The notes under the pieces are model-generated. The model was not told the origin of the DNA and ran no database searches. It saw only the letters and a program-made list of their open reading frames with translations. A DNA stretch of 64,000 nt, taken from positions 620,001-684,000 of the forward strand of contig OY770025.1 of NCBI GenBank assembly GCA_963669435.1, given 5' to 3'. A program made the position numbers and the translations under genes. Source of the stretch: CALJFL01 sp963669435. GTDB lineage: Bacteria; Pseudomonadota; Gammaproteobacteria; Pseudomonadales; Halieaceae. Below are positions 16,684-25,963 of the stretch, piece after piece; within the stretch, counting starts at the first letter, position 1, and each line of letters opens with the position of its first letter.

Positions 16684-19600
16684 CTATGAAGCGGGTGTTG
16701 TTGATTCACCGGGAGAGTTGGCATCAGCGGGCGGCATATTGGGATCCACACCGACGGCCTGCACCCCGGTATCAAAGATGCGATCGAACTCAATGTCCGG
16801 CTCATCCAGTGCACCGCTGACCTTGTAAACGCCACTCGACACGCGATTAACCTGTTTTTCAAAAACCTTGCTGACCACAAATACGCCGGCGGCCACGGGC
16901 AATCCGGCTGCCAGGGCTGCTACCCATGGCAGGTTGTTGGCCACGGGCAAGGTCACCACCAATTCACCGGACACCTGGTGCCCCGCGGGAGCGCTGGCAT
17001 CCGGTACATCGCCCTCCGGGGACGGGGCGAAATCCTGCTCCGCCAGTTCTACCAGGCCATTAAAGCGGAAACCGCTACTGGCACCCTTAACCTCAATCGG
17101 GTCAACCTCCATGGTCCCAGCGTCAAGCTGCATCTCCCCAATAACACTGTCGAACGGGATTCCTGCTTCAAACATGTGTGTGAGGCTGAGCCGTTGAACG
17201 ATGCCGGCAAAGTTAAGCAGACTAACCACGCGCAGCGTTCCCGACGCACCCTGTGGCGCATCAAGAAAGCGGCCTCGCTGTAAATCCAACGAGGCCGCGC
17301 CAGAAGTTTGTGCCAAAGCGAAGTCCTGCGGACCACCAGGCCAGCGCCAGTCGACACTGAACTCACCACTGTCCGACTCCAGTGTGCGCTGGTAGTTTAA
17401 TCGCGTGAACACATCGCCAAAATCGTCGCCGCGTAGCGCGACCTGCAGACTGCTACTGCCACCCTCCGGGCTCTGCCGCCAAACGTATTCACCGGGCCGA
17501 TCCTCCGAAATACGCGTTCCGGCCAGTTCGCCGAGGATGTTCCGCGCCGTAATCAGTTCGGCATCGCTATTGAGTTCAAACGTCAGCGTGCCCAGGTCCA
17601 GTTCATCATTACGCAGATCAAGTATCGAAACTGAGAGTTCGGGTAACTCCAGGGGTACCCAGGCCTCGGACTCAGCCCTGACCCCCTCACCGTCGGCCTC
17701 CAACTCCGCAGCCGGCGCGGGATTGCCCGCGTCCTGCCCAGCTCCATCCAGGGTGTCCAGCCCCGCAAGATCCAGGCGGTTCAAGCGCAAGCTGCCCTGG
17801 CCAAAATCATGGGCAAGTGTCAGCTCTCCCTCCAGCCAGGGGTTTTCAGCGGTGACCTGCCAGTCACTGGAACCACCCGCGTGCTCGAGGGATAAGGTGA
17901 CATCAGTGACCTGCTGCCCCCATATCAGCAGCTGATCGGCACGCAGCTTGTCAATTTGCAACGCAAGTTGCGGCTCTTGGGGCACCGGATCATTGGGATC
18001 CGCGGGGGCATTAGGGTCGGCGGCCGTGTCCAGCTCACTGCGCGGCGTCAGGGCAATGTAACGCTCATAGAAATCTGACCAGGCCGGCTCATCAACCAGT
18101 GCGGCGTGACCGGTCAGCACCAGGGTATTATCGGCGACCGCAAAGGGGCCATCGCCAAATCCCAGGGTTGCGCCGCGCACCGTACCCCCGGTGGCATCCA
18201 TGGCAAAGTAGATTCCAGGTTCAGGGGCCGTAAAGTCGATAAGGGTCTGCTCAGCACCCAAGGGCAGATTCATTTGCAGGTTCATCGTTTCATCGGCGCG
18301 CTTGCCATAGGGTGACGGGAGATCAAGCGCCACGCCGCTGAGATCAGTTGTCGCACTCAGGCGCGGCACGGACCCCGGTTCGACCAGGACTTCCGCGATG
18401 ACTGGGCTGCGACCACGGGCGAAGGCAAGCTGCTCCAGATCCAGCCAATCACGCACAGATTGCATATCAATCTCGCTGTGTAGGTGCACCTGTACCGCGG
18501 AGGATTTCGGATCGTATCGCGGCGCGGCTTCGGCAACGGCGCTTGCGGTCGGGCCTGCATCATCGGGCGGAAGCTGCGCTACCTCAACACGCAACTCCTC
18601 GCCCCACAGTTGTCCGCGCATGCCGCTGGAATGCAAACCGCGGACACTACTATACGTGAGCTCGCCATTGAGATCAGTCACTGACAGGTCAGTGGGGCGA
18701 ATTAACGCATCTACATCACGCCAGCGGGTTACCACTTCCACCTGTGGGAAGTCGCTCATACGGTTGAGATTCAACTGCAGCTGTATCCCGGTCTCCAGTG
18801 ATCCAGACAAATCCCAACGGGAAAACGCGCCGCCCAGCAGGCCGTTCAAGGGCGAGCTGTTGACCACCTCTAATCCATCACTGGCACCCCCCACTACAGC
18901 GGCGTCGATTGCCAACTGCATCTCACGGTCCCGGGAAAGCCACGCCTCGGCAGACAGGAAATTCACCTCGCTGCCGTACAAGCGTGCATGTTCCGCCCAG
19001 ACGCTCACATTGGTGTCGTCAATCAACACCATCCCGTCCAGATCACTCACCTGGGGCCACTGTGCGTGGTAGTTAAGGTTGGTGTCGGCTACGTTAAAAA
19101 ACAACTGGATACTGCGATGATCGGCCGCAGCCCTACCAAGACTGCCGCGCCAGAGGAATGCGCCCTCCTCTACCTTGCCCTCACCCAGGCTGCCCCGCAA
19201 CCAATCGACTAAGGTTCGATTCAATGTACGCGGTATGTACTTGGTGCGGTGGATCGGGTGGCTGTCCTCAAGGCCGACCAACAAATCCATCTCGATGCCC
19301 ACTTCGGTTTTCTGAAAGGGTACGGCAAGACCAAATATCGCCCGGGCAGTCCCCTCGACGCCCCTGGCGATGAACTGTTCACTGGACAGTTTGAGCCCTT
19401 CACCACTCCAGGCTAGATCAATAGCACCGTAGAAATCATCGTAAAAGAGCGGCTCCGCATAGAGCGTTGGGAAACTTAGAGCAAACAGATAACTGTCCAA
19501 CAGCACCTCGCCGCCACCAGGCTCCAGCTTCAGGTAACCCCGCGCGGCATTCACACCGGGCGCTGCTTTCCAGCTTTGCACGGACAGGTCTTCAAAACGC

Positions 19601-20787
19601 GCCTCTAGCGTCCAGCCCTGACCCGGCTCCCGATAGTCTTCGAGGTGAAACTGCAGTACGGGGAGGCGGCCTGCCGGTTGCAGAATGGTAAAGACATCTT
19701 TGAGATTCTGCGGCAGTGGCCCCAGGGCAATCGCCATGGCATTAAGGCGGTCAATATCTGCATCGGAGGCGCGCAAGCGCAGCGTATCCCCCCAGGAATC
19801 GAGCTGCAATCGGGGCAAAGCCAATTCCTGCCCGCCGGCGCGCAGAATCAGGTCACTGGCATAAACGGTCCAGCGGTTTCGTGAATCCAGCAGGCTGGCC
19901 TGCAGCGACAGGTGGTCTATCGGCACAGGTGCATCACCCTCGGGCGAGGTGACCAATAGATCGTCGGCGGCCATTTGTACCTCGAGGGTGGGATCACCTT
20001 CCTGCCAGCGTATCCACGCTTCCAGATCGAGCGATCCGTCCACGCGCCAATCAAGCATGGGAGACGGTAACAAATCGCGCACTGATTCCAGTGAGCTCAG
20101 GGCTATATCCAGGTGCAGGTCACCGGTATAGGTGCGGGAGTCAAACGGATTTCCGAGCCCATCGGCGATGGCGGTTATCTGGGTACCAGCCGTGGTGGCC
20201 ATGGTGGCCTGTACGATGCGTCGTCGCCCCTCACGCTGCAGTTTGAGGTTGAGATCCAGCGTACGACGCTCGTTCCCCGGCAGCGCCACCCGCAGCGTGT
20301 TATCCACCAGCACCACTTGCTCGATGCTGGCCAGGAAGCTTTCCATCCAGGGCACAAAATTGCCGCCACCGCCCCCCAGGCCGGTGATTCTGAAGCGACC
20401 GTCATCACTGATTTCCCCCTGTAGGCTGAGTCGCTGTAACTCCAGCCGCTTCCCGCGCAGGCTACGGGTGCGCAGACTGCCGAAGGCGTCAACCGCCAGG
20501 CGTCCCTCATTGAGCTCCACCGCCGCTTCCTCACCACCGGCAAAGCGCAGCCGCAGCCCGCCCATCACCAGTTCTGGTGTGAAGCCATGCCACTCGCCGC
20601 GTACCTCCCGCGCCTCAACGGTGAAAGGCAGACGCTGGTTGAGCTCAGCGAGAATCTCCTCCTGGTAGGCACCCACGATGGACATGAGATAGCGGCCCAG
20701 GCTGACATAGACGGCCAGCAGAACCACCCCGGCCACCAATCCGGTCCACAGGACATTACTCAGCTTTTTGAAGTAACCTTGTTCCAA
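16684..20787 (-). CDS. yhdP: AsmA-family protein YhdP
   Basis: Very large (1367 residues) bridge-like protein of the AsmA/TamB type, thought to carry phospholipids across the periplasm to the outer membrane. One N-terminal membrane segment (about 12-34) is followed by a long beta-rich periplasmic region; the C-terminal AsmA-like part includes DFALAQTSGAASLDLQRGRF and GRFLDAPQ-type motifs. A low-complexity proline/asparagine/aspartate linker (about 925-945) and an Ala/Glu-rich insert are visible. The start is TTG at 20787 with a poor ribosome site and no early ATG alternative. RNase G, usually just upstream, is absent. Confidence 0.9.
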   Translation of the reverse strand: MEQGYFKKLSNVLWTGLVAGVVLLAVYVSLGRYLMSIVGAYQEEILAELNQRLPFTVEAREVRGEWHGFTPELVMGGLRLRFAGGEEAAVELNEGRLAVDAFGSLRTRSLRGKRLELQRLSLQGEISDDGRFRITGLGGGGGNFVPWMESFLASIEQVVLVDNTLRVALPGNERRTLDLNLKLQREGRRRIVQATMATTAGTQITAIADGLGNPFDSRTYTGDLHLDIALSSLESVRDLLPSPMLDWRVDGSLDLEAWIRWQEGDPTLEVQMAADDLLVTSPEGDAPVPIDHLSLQASLLDSRNRWTVYASDLILRAGGQELALPRLQLDSWGDTLRLRASDADIDRLNAMAIALGPLPQNLKDVFTILQPAGRLPVLQFHLEDYREPGQGWTLEARFEDLSVQSWKAAPGVNAARGYLKLEPGGGEVLLDSYLFALSFPTLYAEPLFYDDFYGAIDLAWSGEGLKLSSEQFIARGVEGTARAIFGLAVPFQKTEVGIEMDLLVGLEDSHPIHRTKYIPRTLNRTLVDWLRGSLGEGKVEEGAFLWRGSLGRAAADHRSIQLFFNVADTNLNYHAQWPQVSDLDGMVLIDDTNVSVWAEHARLYGSEVNFLSAEAWLSRDREMQLAIDAAVVGGASDGLEVVNSSPLNGLLGGAFSRWDLSGSLETGIQLQLNLNRMSDFPQVEVVTRWRDVDALIRPTDLSVTDLNGELTYSSVRGLHSSGMRGQLWGEELRVEVAQLPPDDAGPTASAVAEAAPRYDPKSSAVQVHLHSEIDMQSVRDWLDLEQLAFARGRSPVIAEVLVEPGSVPRLSATTDLSGVALDLPSPYGKRADETMNLQMNLPLGAEQTLIDFTAPEPGIYFAMDATGGTVRGATLGFGDGPFAVADNTLVLTGHAALVDEPAWSDFYERYIALTPRSELDTAADPNAPADPNDPVPQEPQLALQIDKLRADQLLIWGQQVTDVTLSLEHAGGSSDWQVTAENPWLEGELTLAHDFGQGSLRLNRLDLAGLDTLDGAGQDAGNPAPAAELEADGEGVRAESEAWVPLELPELSVSILDLRNDELDLGTLTFELNSDAELITARNILGELAGTRISEDRPGEYVWRQSPEGGSSSLQVALRGDDFGDVFTRLNYQRTLESDSGEFSVDWRWPGGPQDFALAQTSGAASLDLQRGRFLDAPQGASGTLRVVSLLNFAGIVQRLSLTHMFEAGIPFDSVIGEMQLDAGTMEVDPIEVKGASSGFRFNGLVELAEQDFAPSPEGDVPDASAPAGHQVSGELVVTLPVANNLPWVAALAAGLPVAAGVFVVSKVFEKQVNRVSSGVYKVSGALDEPDIEFDRIFDTGVQAVGVDPNMPPADANSPGESTTPAS

Positions 20788-20954
20788 TATTGGGCTCTTT
20801 AGCGCTCCGCCGTATCCCGCACCCGCCAGTTCTAACTCTTAGAGCTGATCTACAGCCGGGTGTTCCTGAAAGTGTCCCACTTAGACCACAGAATTGCGGG
20901 TATTATCGCAGCAATAGACCGGCAGGGAATCGCGAACATTACCAGAGCGTGTGG

Positions 20955-21563
20955 TTACTGGCCCGATAAGACACCGCGAATACCCACCCGGGCAAGCATC
21001 TGCCAGGTCTCGGCAAGTGGCAGACCCACCACATTGCTGTAACTTCCCTCCAGCGAGACCACAAATGCCCCTGCAATTCCCTGGATTCCGTAGCCTCCGG
21101 CTTTATCCCAGGGCTCATCAGTATCCAGGTAGGCTTCCAGCATCGCCGATGTAAGCTCGCAAAAGCGCACCCGGGTAGTGACTAAACAGTGGGCCTCAGC
21201 GCCACCCGTTCGCAGATTCACCGCGGTAACCACCGCATGATTGGTCCCGCTAAGCTGGGTGAGCATGTCCAGGGCATGGTCATAATCCCGAGGTTTTCCC
21301 AGGATCTGTTGCCCAACCACAACAATGGTATCGGCCGACAGCACCGGCGTGTTCGAGGGCAGGGTCGCGGCCACTACCGCACCCTTTTCAGCGGCCATAC
21401 GCGTCACATAAGCCTCCGCCGGCTCCTGTGGTCCGACCCGTTCGTCAATGTCGGCGGCCTGTACTTTGAAGTCGATGCCGATTTGCGCAAGTAACTCACG
21501 GCGTCGGGGAGACGCCGACGCCAGCACCAGCTGCGGTGGAAGCACTCCGCTAACGGACTTCAT
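20955..21563 (-). CDS. maf: Maf-family nucleotide pyrophosphatase (YhdE-like)
   Basis: House-cleaning nucleotide pyrophosphatase, probably acting on dTTP/UTP and modified forms. The ATG at 21563 gives 202 residues. Motifs are SASPRRRELL (16-25), LSADT with Asp78, and KAGGYGIQG (154-162); the Lys/Gln pattern marks the YhdE rather than the YceF subgroup. Its first bases overlap the end of mreD by 14, so it is the last gene of the mreBCD unit. The next 167 bases downstream toward yhdP hold nothing I recognise. Confidence 0.93.
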   Translation of the reverse strand: MKSVSGVLPPQLVLASASPRRRELLAQIGIDFKVQAADIDERVGPQEPAEAYVTRMAAEKGAVVAATLPSNTPVLSADTIVVVGQQILGKPRDYDHALDMLTQLSGTNHAVVTAVNLRTGGAEAHCLVTTRVRFCELTSAMLEAYLDTDEPWDKAGGYGIQGIAGAFVVSLEGSYSNVVGLPLAETWQMLARVGIRGVLSGQ

Positions 21564-22038
21564 AATAGCGGCGGACGCCTCGCAGAATGTGCAGCATGAT
21601 CGGCCACAGCAGGGCGCTGGTGACTGCAGGCAGCAGGAACAACGCGGACTGGGCACCCGCCCCCTCCAGGTTCTGCACCCATTGGCAAATCAACTGCTGG
21701 ATACCGATCAGCAGGAAAACAATGCCGGATTGTTGCAGGAGACTGAACACACGCAGACGTTGGTAGAGGATCAACGCCAGCAGCGCGATGGTGACGAACG
21801 CAAAGGCATTCTGCCCCATGACCGCTCCTTCGAGCACATCCATTCCCACCCCAAGAGCCAGGGCGGTGATCACGCCTACCCGGTGCGGCAATGCAATGCA
21901 CCAGTAGATCAGTACCAGGCTTAGCCATTCCGGCCGCGCCCATTGCAACCATGAAGGAAAAGGCAATACCGCCAACACCAGAGCGGCGAGAAAGCTTAGC
22001 AAAATAACCCAATAGCCCTGGGCATTATCCTCAGCCAT
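21550..22038 (-). CDS. mreD: Rod shape-determining protein MreD
   Basis: Integral membrane partner of MreC in the elongasome. The 162 residues contain about five hydrophobic segments (for example WVILLSFLAALVLAVLPFP and LSLVLIYWCIALPHRVG). The ATG at 22038 overlaps the mreC stop as TGATG. Position between mreC and maf supports the call, since MreD sequences are otherwise poorly conserved. Confidence 0.93.
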   Translation of the reverse strand: MAEDNAQGYWVILLSFLAALVLAVLPFPSWLQWARPEWLSLVLIYWCIALPHRVGVITALALGVGMDVLEGAVMGQNAFAFVTIALLALILYQRLRVFSLLQQSGIVFLLIGIQQLICQWVQNLEGAGAQSALFLLPAVTSALLWPIMLHILRGVRRYYEVR

Positions 22039-22877
22039 CAGGGATCCGGCGGTGAATCCTGGGCACTGAACACCAACAGCACGTGGCGACTGCGATCGAG
22101 AGCCGCGGTAGGACGCGCCAGTACCCGGGCGAAGGGTTGGCCGGGATCTCGCTCTACAGTGACCACTTCAGCAACGGGATAGCCCACCGGAAAGCGACGT
22201 CCCAGGCCCGAAGACACCAGCAGGTCGCCCTCGCGAATGTCTGTGGTGGCCGCCACGTGTTGTATCTCCAGGGTGTCCAGCACCCCCACTCCCTCGGCTA
22301 TCGCTCTCACGCCGTTGCGATTAACCTGCACCGGGAGAGAGTGCGTGGCATCGGTGATCAGCAGAACGCGCGCAGTCAACTGCGCCACCTCAACCACCTG
22401 CCCCATCAGGCCCTGCGCATCAATCAGCGGCTGACCGAGGAAGACACCATCACGCTCACCTTTGTTCAGGACCAACTGGTGTCTGACCGGATCGGGAGAT
22501 ACCCCGATCAACTCTGCCACCAGTACATCGTCGCGCAATAGCGCCGTGGAATTGAGCAGCGCACGCAGACGTGCGTTGTCGGCATGTAACGAGGCCATCT
22601 GGTGCGATCGCCCCTGCAGCAGCAGGTTTTCCTGCCGCAGCCTTTCGTTTTCTTCCTGCAGGGCGTCCCGGGAGCGTATGTGTTCTTCACGCCACTCATC
22701 GATTCGGCCGGGGATATCGGCCAACCAGTACACCGGTGTCATCAGCGTATCAAGGGTTGAACGGGTGGTTTCCAGACGGTTATAGCGAAGGTCAGCAATC
22801 AGCAGCGCAGCGACGATAAGCGCCGTTACGAGAAGTCTCGGTCCGAGTTGGGACTGCTTGACGAATAACGGCTTGAT
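22038..22877 (-). CDS. mreC: Rod shape-determining protein MreC with an apparent non-canonical start (ATC)
   Basis: Periplasmic scaffold that links MreB/MreD to peptidoglycan synthesis. The conserved N terminus, IKPLFVKQ and then a membrane anchor LLVTALIVAALLIADLRYN, is encoded in frame, but no ATG, GTG or TTG precedes it: the in-frame stop at 22893-22895 is followed only by CGA CCT GGA GCC GTC ATC. The ATC at 22875-22877 lies five bases after GGAG. The first ordinary start, ATG at 22742, would delete the anchor. Downstream are the coiled coil (about 60-100) and two beta domains. From ATC the protein is 279 residues. Confidence 0.88.
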   Translation of the reverse strand: MKPLFVKQSQLGPRLLVTALIVAALLIADLRYNRLETTRSTLDTLMTPVYWLADIPGRIDEWREEHIRSRDALQEENERLRQENLLLQGRSHQMASLHADNARLRALLNSTALLRDDVLVAELIGVSPDPVRHQLVLNKGERDGVFLGQPLIDAQGLMGQVVEVAQLTARVLLITDATHSLPVQVNRNGVRAIAEGVGVLDTLEIQHVAATTDIREGDLLVSSGLGRRFPVGYPVAEVVTVERDPGQPFARVLARPTAALDRSRHVLLVFSAQDSPPDP

Positions 22878-22906
22878 GACGGCTCCAGGTCGTTAAAGCC
22901 CGCCCT

Positions 22907-23944
22907 TCACTCAGTGGACAGTAGGTCTATCGTATGTCGGTCCATACGTTCCATCGCCTTGCCACCACCGCGAGCCACACAGGTCAGCGGATCTTCGGCG
23001 ACAATGACGGGCAGCCCGGTCTCCTCGGAAATCAGCCGGTCGAGATCTCGCAGCAGGGCGCCACCGCCGGTGACTACGATGCCGCTTTCGGCGATATCCG
23101 CGGCGAGTTCCGGCGGAGATTGCTCCAGTGCTGATTTCACCGCCTGCACGATCGCTGTCAACGGATCCTGCAGCGACTCGAGAATTTCGTCACTGTTCAA
23201 GGTGAAACTGCGCGGTACGCCTTCAGCCAGGTTGCGACCACGTACGTCAATTTCACGTAACTCGCTGCCGGCGAAGGCGCAGCCGATCTCTTCCTTGATC
23301 CGCTCGGCAGTGGCGTCACCAATCAGGCTGCCGTAGCGGCGGCGCACATGGGAGACGATAGCCTCGTCGAATCGATCACCCCCGACCCGCACCGAGTCGC
23401 GGTAAACCACGCCATTGAGTGAAATGATGGCAATCTCGGTGGTACCACCGCCCACGTCAACGACCATGCAACCAGTGGCCTCTTCGACATCCAGGCCAGC
23501 ACCGATGGCAGCCGCCATTGGCTCTTCAATTAATCGCACCTCTCGCGCACCCGCGCTGAGCGCAGACTCGCGAATGGCGCGTCGCTCAACCTGGGTAGAC
23601 ATACAAGGAACGCAGACAAGCACCCGCGGGCTGGGTCGGATAAAGCGCGTCTCGTGGACCTTGGCAATGAAGTGCTGAAGCATTTTCTCAGTGACCTGGA
23701 AGTCGGCGATAACGCCGTCCTTCAGCGGTCGAATCGCGGTGATATTGCCAGGAGTACGGCCGAGCATTCGCTTCGCTTCCATACCCACCGCTTCGATAGT
23801 CTTTTGGCCATTGTGAACACGAATCGCCACGACCGATGGTTCATCGAGCACGATCCCCTGGTCGCGCACATAAATTAACGTGTTGGCGGTGCCCAGATCT
23901 ATGGAAAGATCATTGGAAAACAGCCCGCGCAATTTCTTTAACAT
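22907..23944 (-). CDS. mreB: Actin-like rod shape protein MreB
   Basis: Bacterial actin that polymerises on the inner membrane and directs lateral wall synthesis; its presence implies a rod. The 345 residues carry the phosphate-1 motif DLGTANTLIYV, the phosphate-2 motif VVDVGGGTTEIAIISL and the adenosine motif VTGGGALLRDLD. The N-terminal MLKKLRGLFSND is the amphipathic membrane-binding helix. It is first of the mreB-mreC-mreD-maf unit, with 29 bases to mreC, and divergent from gatC. Confidence 0.98.
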   Translation of the reverse strand: MLKKLRGLFSNDLSIDLGTANTLIYVRDQGIVLDEPSVVAIRVHNGQKTIEAVGMEAKRMLGRTPGNITAIRPLKDGVIADFQVTEKMLQHFIAKVHETRFIRPSPRVLVCVPCMSTQVERRAIRESALSAGAREVRLIEEPMAAAIGAGLDVEEATGCMVVDVGGGTTEIAIISLNGVVYRDSVRVGGDRFDEAIVSHVRRRYGSLIGDATAERIKEEIGCAFAGSELREIDVRGRNLAEGVPRSFTLNSDEILESLQDPLTAIVQAVKSALEQSPPELAADIAESGIVVTGGGALLRDLDRLISEETGLPVIVAEDPLTCVARGGGKAMERMDRHTIDLLSTE

Positions 23945-24033
23945 TGAATGTGTTTACCTTACTGAAAATACGTCGATGAACCCCTGCGCAAAGTCCATCT
24001 GTGGCCCCTACTCGCTGCCTCCCGGCCGGGAGC

Positions 24034-24070
24034 TGCCGCGAAAACAGGCGGCGTTTTAGTTATTTTTTTG
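24034..24070 (+). terminator. Terminator-like stem and T run between divergent mreB and gatC
   Basis: GCCGC (24035-24039) pairs with GCGGC (24048-24052) around an 8-base loop and is followed on the plus strand by GTTTTAG and a run of seven Ts (24063-24069). No plus-strand gene precedes it, so it could stop stray antisense transcripts or act in a long gatC leader. The stem is short. Confidence 0.3.
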
Positions 24071-24144
24071 GCCTCGAAATAATCTCGCCACTGTAACAAC
24101 CACGGGGATTTTGGGCAAGGCGCAAATATGATAAGTTTACGCCC

Positions 24145-24162
24145 CCGCTGCATTCTCAGCGG
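24145..24162 (+). promoter_or_regulatory. Stem-loop in the gatC leader
   Basis: CCGCTG and CAGCGG form a perfect 6-bp stem around CATTCT, ending 19 bases before the gatC ATG. It lies where it could affect ribosome access. No role is established. Confidence 0.3.
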
Positions 24163-24181
24163 TGTTATTGGGTAGTGAAAT

Positions 24182-24469
24182 ATGTCGATAGACCAGGAAG
24201 AAATTCAGAAGATTGCCGAGCTGGCGAGGATCCGTGTAGCCGACGACCAGATCGGGCCGCTCACTGATCGCATTGGCGAAATTCTGGCCATGGCCGACAG
24301 CCTCCAGAGCGTCGACACCGACGAGGTGGCACCGCTTTCAAATCCTCTCGATGCCACTCAGCGGTTACGCGACGACACTGTCACAGAAGAGAACCGTCGA
24401 GACGCCTACCAGGCAATCGCCCCCGCTACCGAAGACGGGCTTTACCTCGTACCGAAAGTCATCGACTAG
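24182..24469 (+). CDS. gatC: Glutamyl-tRNA(Gln) amidotransferase subunit C
   Basis: Small subunit that stabilises GatA-GatB in the transamidation route to Gln-tRNA(Gln) or Asn-tRNA(Asn). The 95 residues show the family pattern EIQKIAELARIRVADDQI and the C-terminal RDDTVTEENRRDAYQAIAP. It heads the gatC-gatA-gatB operon, 27 bases before gatA. Confidence 0.95.
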   Translation: MSIDQEEIQKIAELARIRVADDQIGPLTDRIGEILAMADSLQSVDTDEVAPLSNPLDATQRLRDDTVTEENRRDAYQAIAPATEDGLYLVPKVID

Positions 24470-24496
24470 GCCAACGACCCCACTCAGGACCGCAAC

Positions 24497-25963
24497 ATGT
24501 ACAGTCAGACTGTCGCCCGCATCAGCCGGGGGCTTAAGGACCGTGAATATTCCAGCGTAGAACTTACGCGCTGTTTTCTCGACCGTATTCAATCACTGGA
24601 CGGCCAGCTGAACGCCTTTGTCACCGTCGATAAAGACGCTGCGCTGGCCTCAGCGGCGGCCGCCGATGAGCGGATCGCGGCCGGTACAGCATCAGCGCTG
24701 ACGGGCGTGCCCATTGCGCATAAGGACATTTTCTGCACCCGCGGCATGCGCACCAGTTGCGGTTCGCGCATGCTGGACAACTTTGTCCCACCCTATAACG
24801 CCACAATGATCGACCAGTTCAACCGCGAGGGCGCTGTGCTGTTAGGCAAAACCAACATGGATGAATTCGCCATGGGGTCTTCTAACGAAAACAGCTTTTA
24901 TGGCCCGACCCACAACCCCTGGAACCTGGAACGGGTTCCCGGCGGCTCCTCGGGCGGTTCGGCCGCCGCAGTTGCCGCCATGCTGGCGCCCGCGGCCACA
25001 GGCACCGATACCGGCGGTTCCATTCGCCAGCCCGCCGCCTTTTGTGGCATCACCGGCATCAAGCCCACCTATGGCCGGGTATCTCGCCTGGGCATGGTGG
25101 CCTATGCCTCGAGCCTGGATCAGGCCGGCCCCATGGCCAGAACGGCAGAAGATTGCGCACTGTTGCTGAATACCATGGCGGGGCACGACCCGCTTGATTC
25201 CACCTCGTCGAACCAGCCAACGCAGGACTACACCGCCGACCTGGGGCAATCACTGGCGGGACTGAAAGTCGGCTTACCGAAGGAATATTTTGGCGAGGGG
25301 CTGGATACGGCCACCGCGCAGCATATTGAGCAGGCGCTACGGGTGCTGGAACAGCAGGGGGCAGAACTGGTTGAGGTATCGCTACCCCACAGTTCGCTGA
25401 CTATTCCCACCTACTACATCATCGCCCCCGCTGAGGCTTCTACCAACCTGTCGCGCTTTGATGGCGTGCGCTACGGCCACCGTTGCGAGGACCCACAGGA
25501 TCTGCATGACCTGTACACGCGCACACGCGAAGAAGGCTTTGGGGAGGAAGTAAAGCGTCGCATCTTGGTAGGCACTTACGCATTATCTGCAGGTTATTAC
25601 GACGCCTATTACAAGAAGGCCCAGCAAATCCGGCGGCTGATAAGGCAGGATTTCCTGGATTGTTTTGCCGAAGTGGACATCATCGCCGGCCCGACCACAC
25701 CGGGACCCGCTTTTGCTCTAGGTGCCAAAACCAGTGACCCTGTTGCCATGTATCTGGAAGACGTCTACACCCTGGCGGTGAATCTTGCCGGTCTGCCCGG
25801 CCTTTCCATGCCCGCGGGGCAAGCCAACGGCAGCCCGATCGGCATGCAGCTCATAGGCAAGCATTTCGATGAAGCAAGGCTGCTGAACGTGGCCCACCAA
25901 TACCAGCAGCACAGCGATTGGCACCTGCAAGCTCCGGCGTTGGCACAGGGAGGTGAAGGCTGA
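24497..25963 (+). CDS. gatA: Glutamyl-tRNA(Gln) amidotransferase subunit A
   Basis: Amidase subunit that releases ammonia from glutamine for the GatB reaction. The 488 residues have the amidase-signature triad Lys76 (IAHKDIF), cis-Ser151 (GGSSGGSAAAV) and Ser175 (DTGGSIRQPA). The spacing Ser151-Ser175 matches characterised GatA. The stop overlaps gatB (TGATG). Confidence 0.98.
   Translation: MYSQTVARISRGLKDREYSSVELTRCFLDRIQSLDGQLNAFVTVDKDAALASAAAADERIAAGTASALTGVPIAHKDIFCTRGMRTSCGSRMLDNFVPPYNATMIDQFNREGAVLLGKTNMDEFAMGSSNENSFYGPTHNPWNLERVPGGSSGGSAAAVAAMLAPAATGTDTGGSIRQPAAFCGITGIKPTYGRVSRLGMVAYASSLDQAGPMARTAEDCALLLNTMAGHDPLDSTSSNQPTQDYTADLGQSLAGLKVGLPKEYFGEGLDTATAQHIEQALRVLEQQGAELVEVSLPHSSLTIPTYYIIAPAEASTNLSRFDGVRYGHRCEDPQDLHDLYTRTREEGFGEEVKRRILVGTYALSAGYYDAYYKKAQQIRRLIRQDFLDCFAEVDIIAGPTTPGPAFALGAKTSDPVAMYLEDVYTLAVNLAGLPGLSMPAGQANGSPIGMQLIGKHFDEARLLNVAHQYQQHSDWHLQAPALAQGGEG

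Noticed and set aside
18398..19072. 224-codon plus-strand frame inside yhdP
   Set aside because: Ser/Arg-rich shadow of the very long yhdP frame; no homology and no ribosome site.
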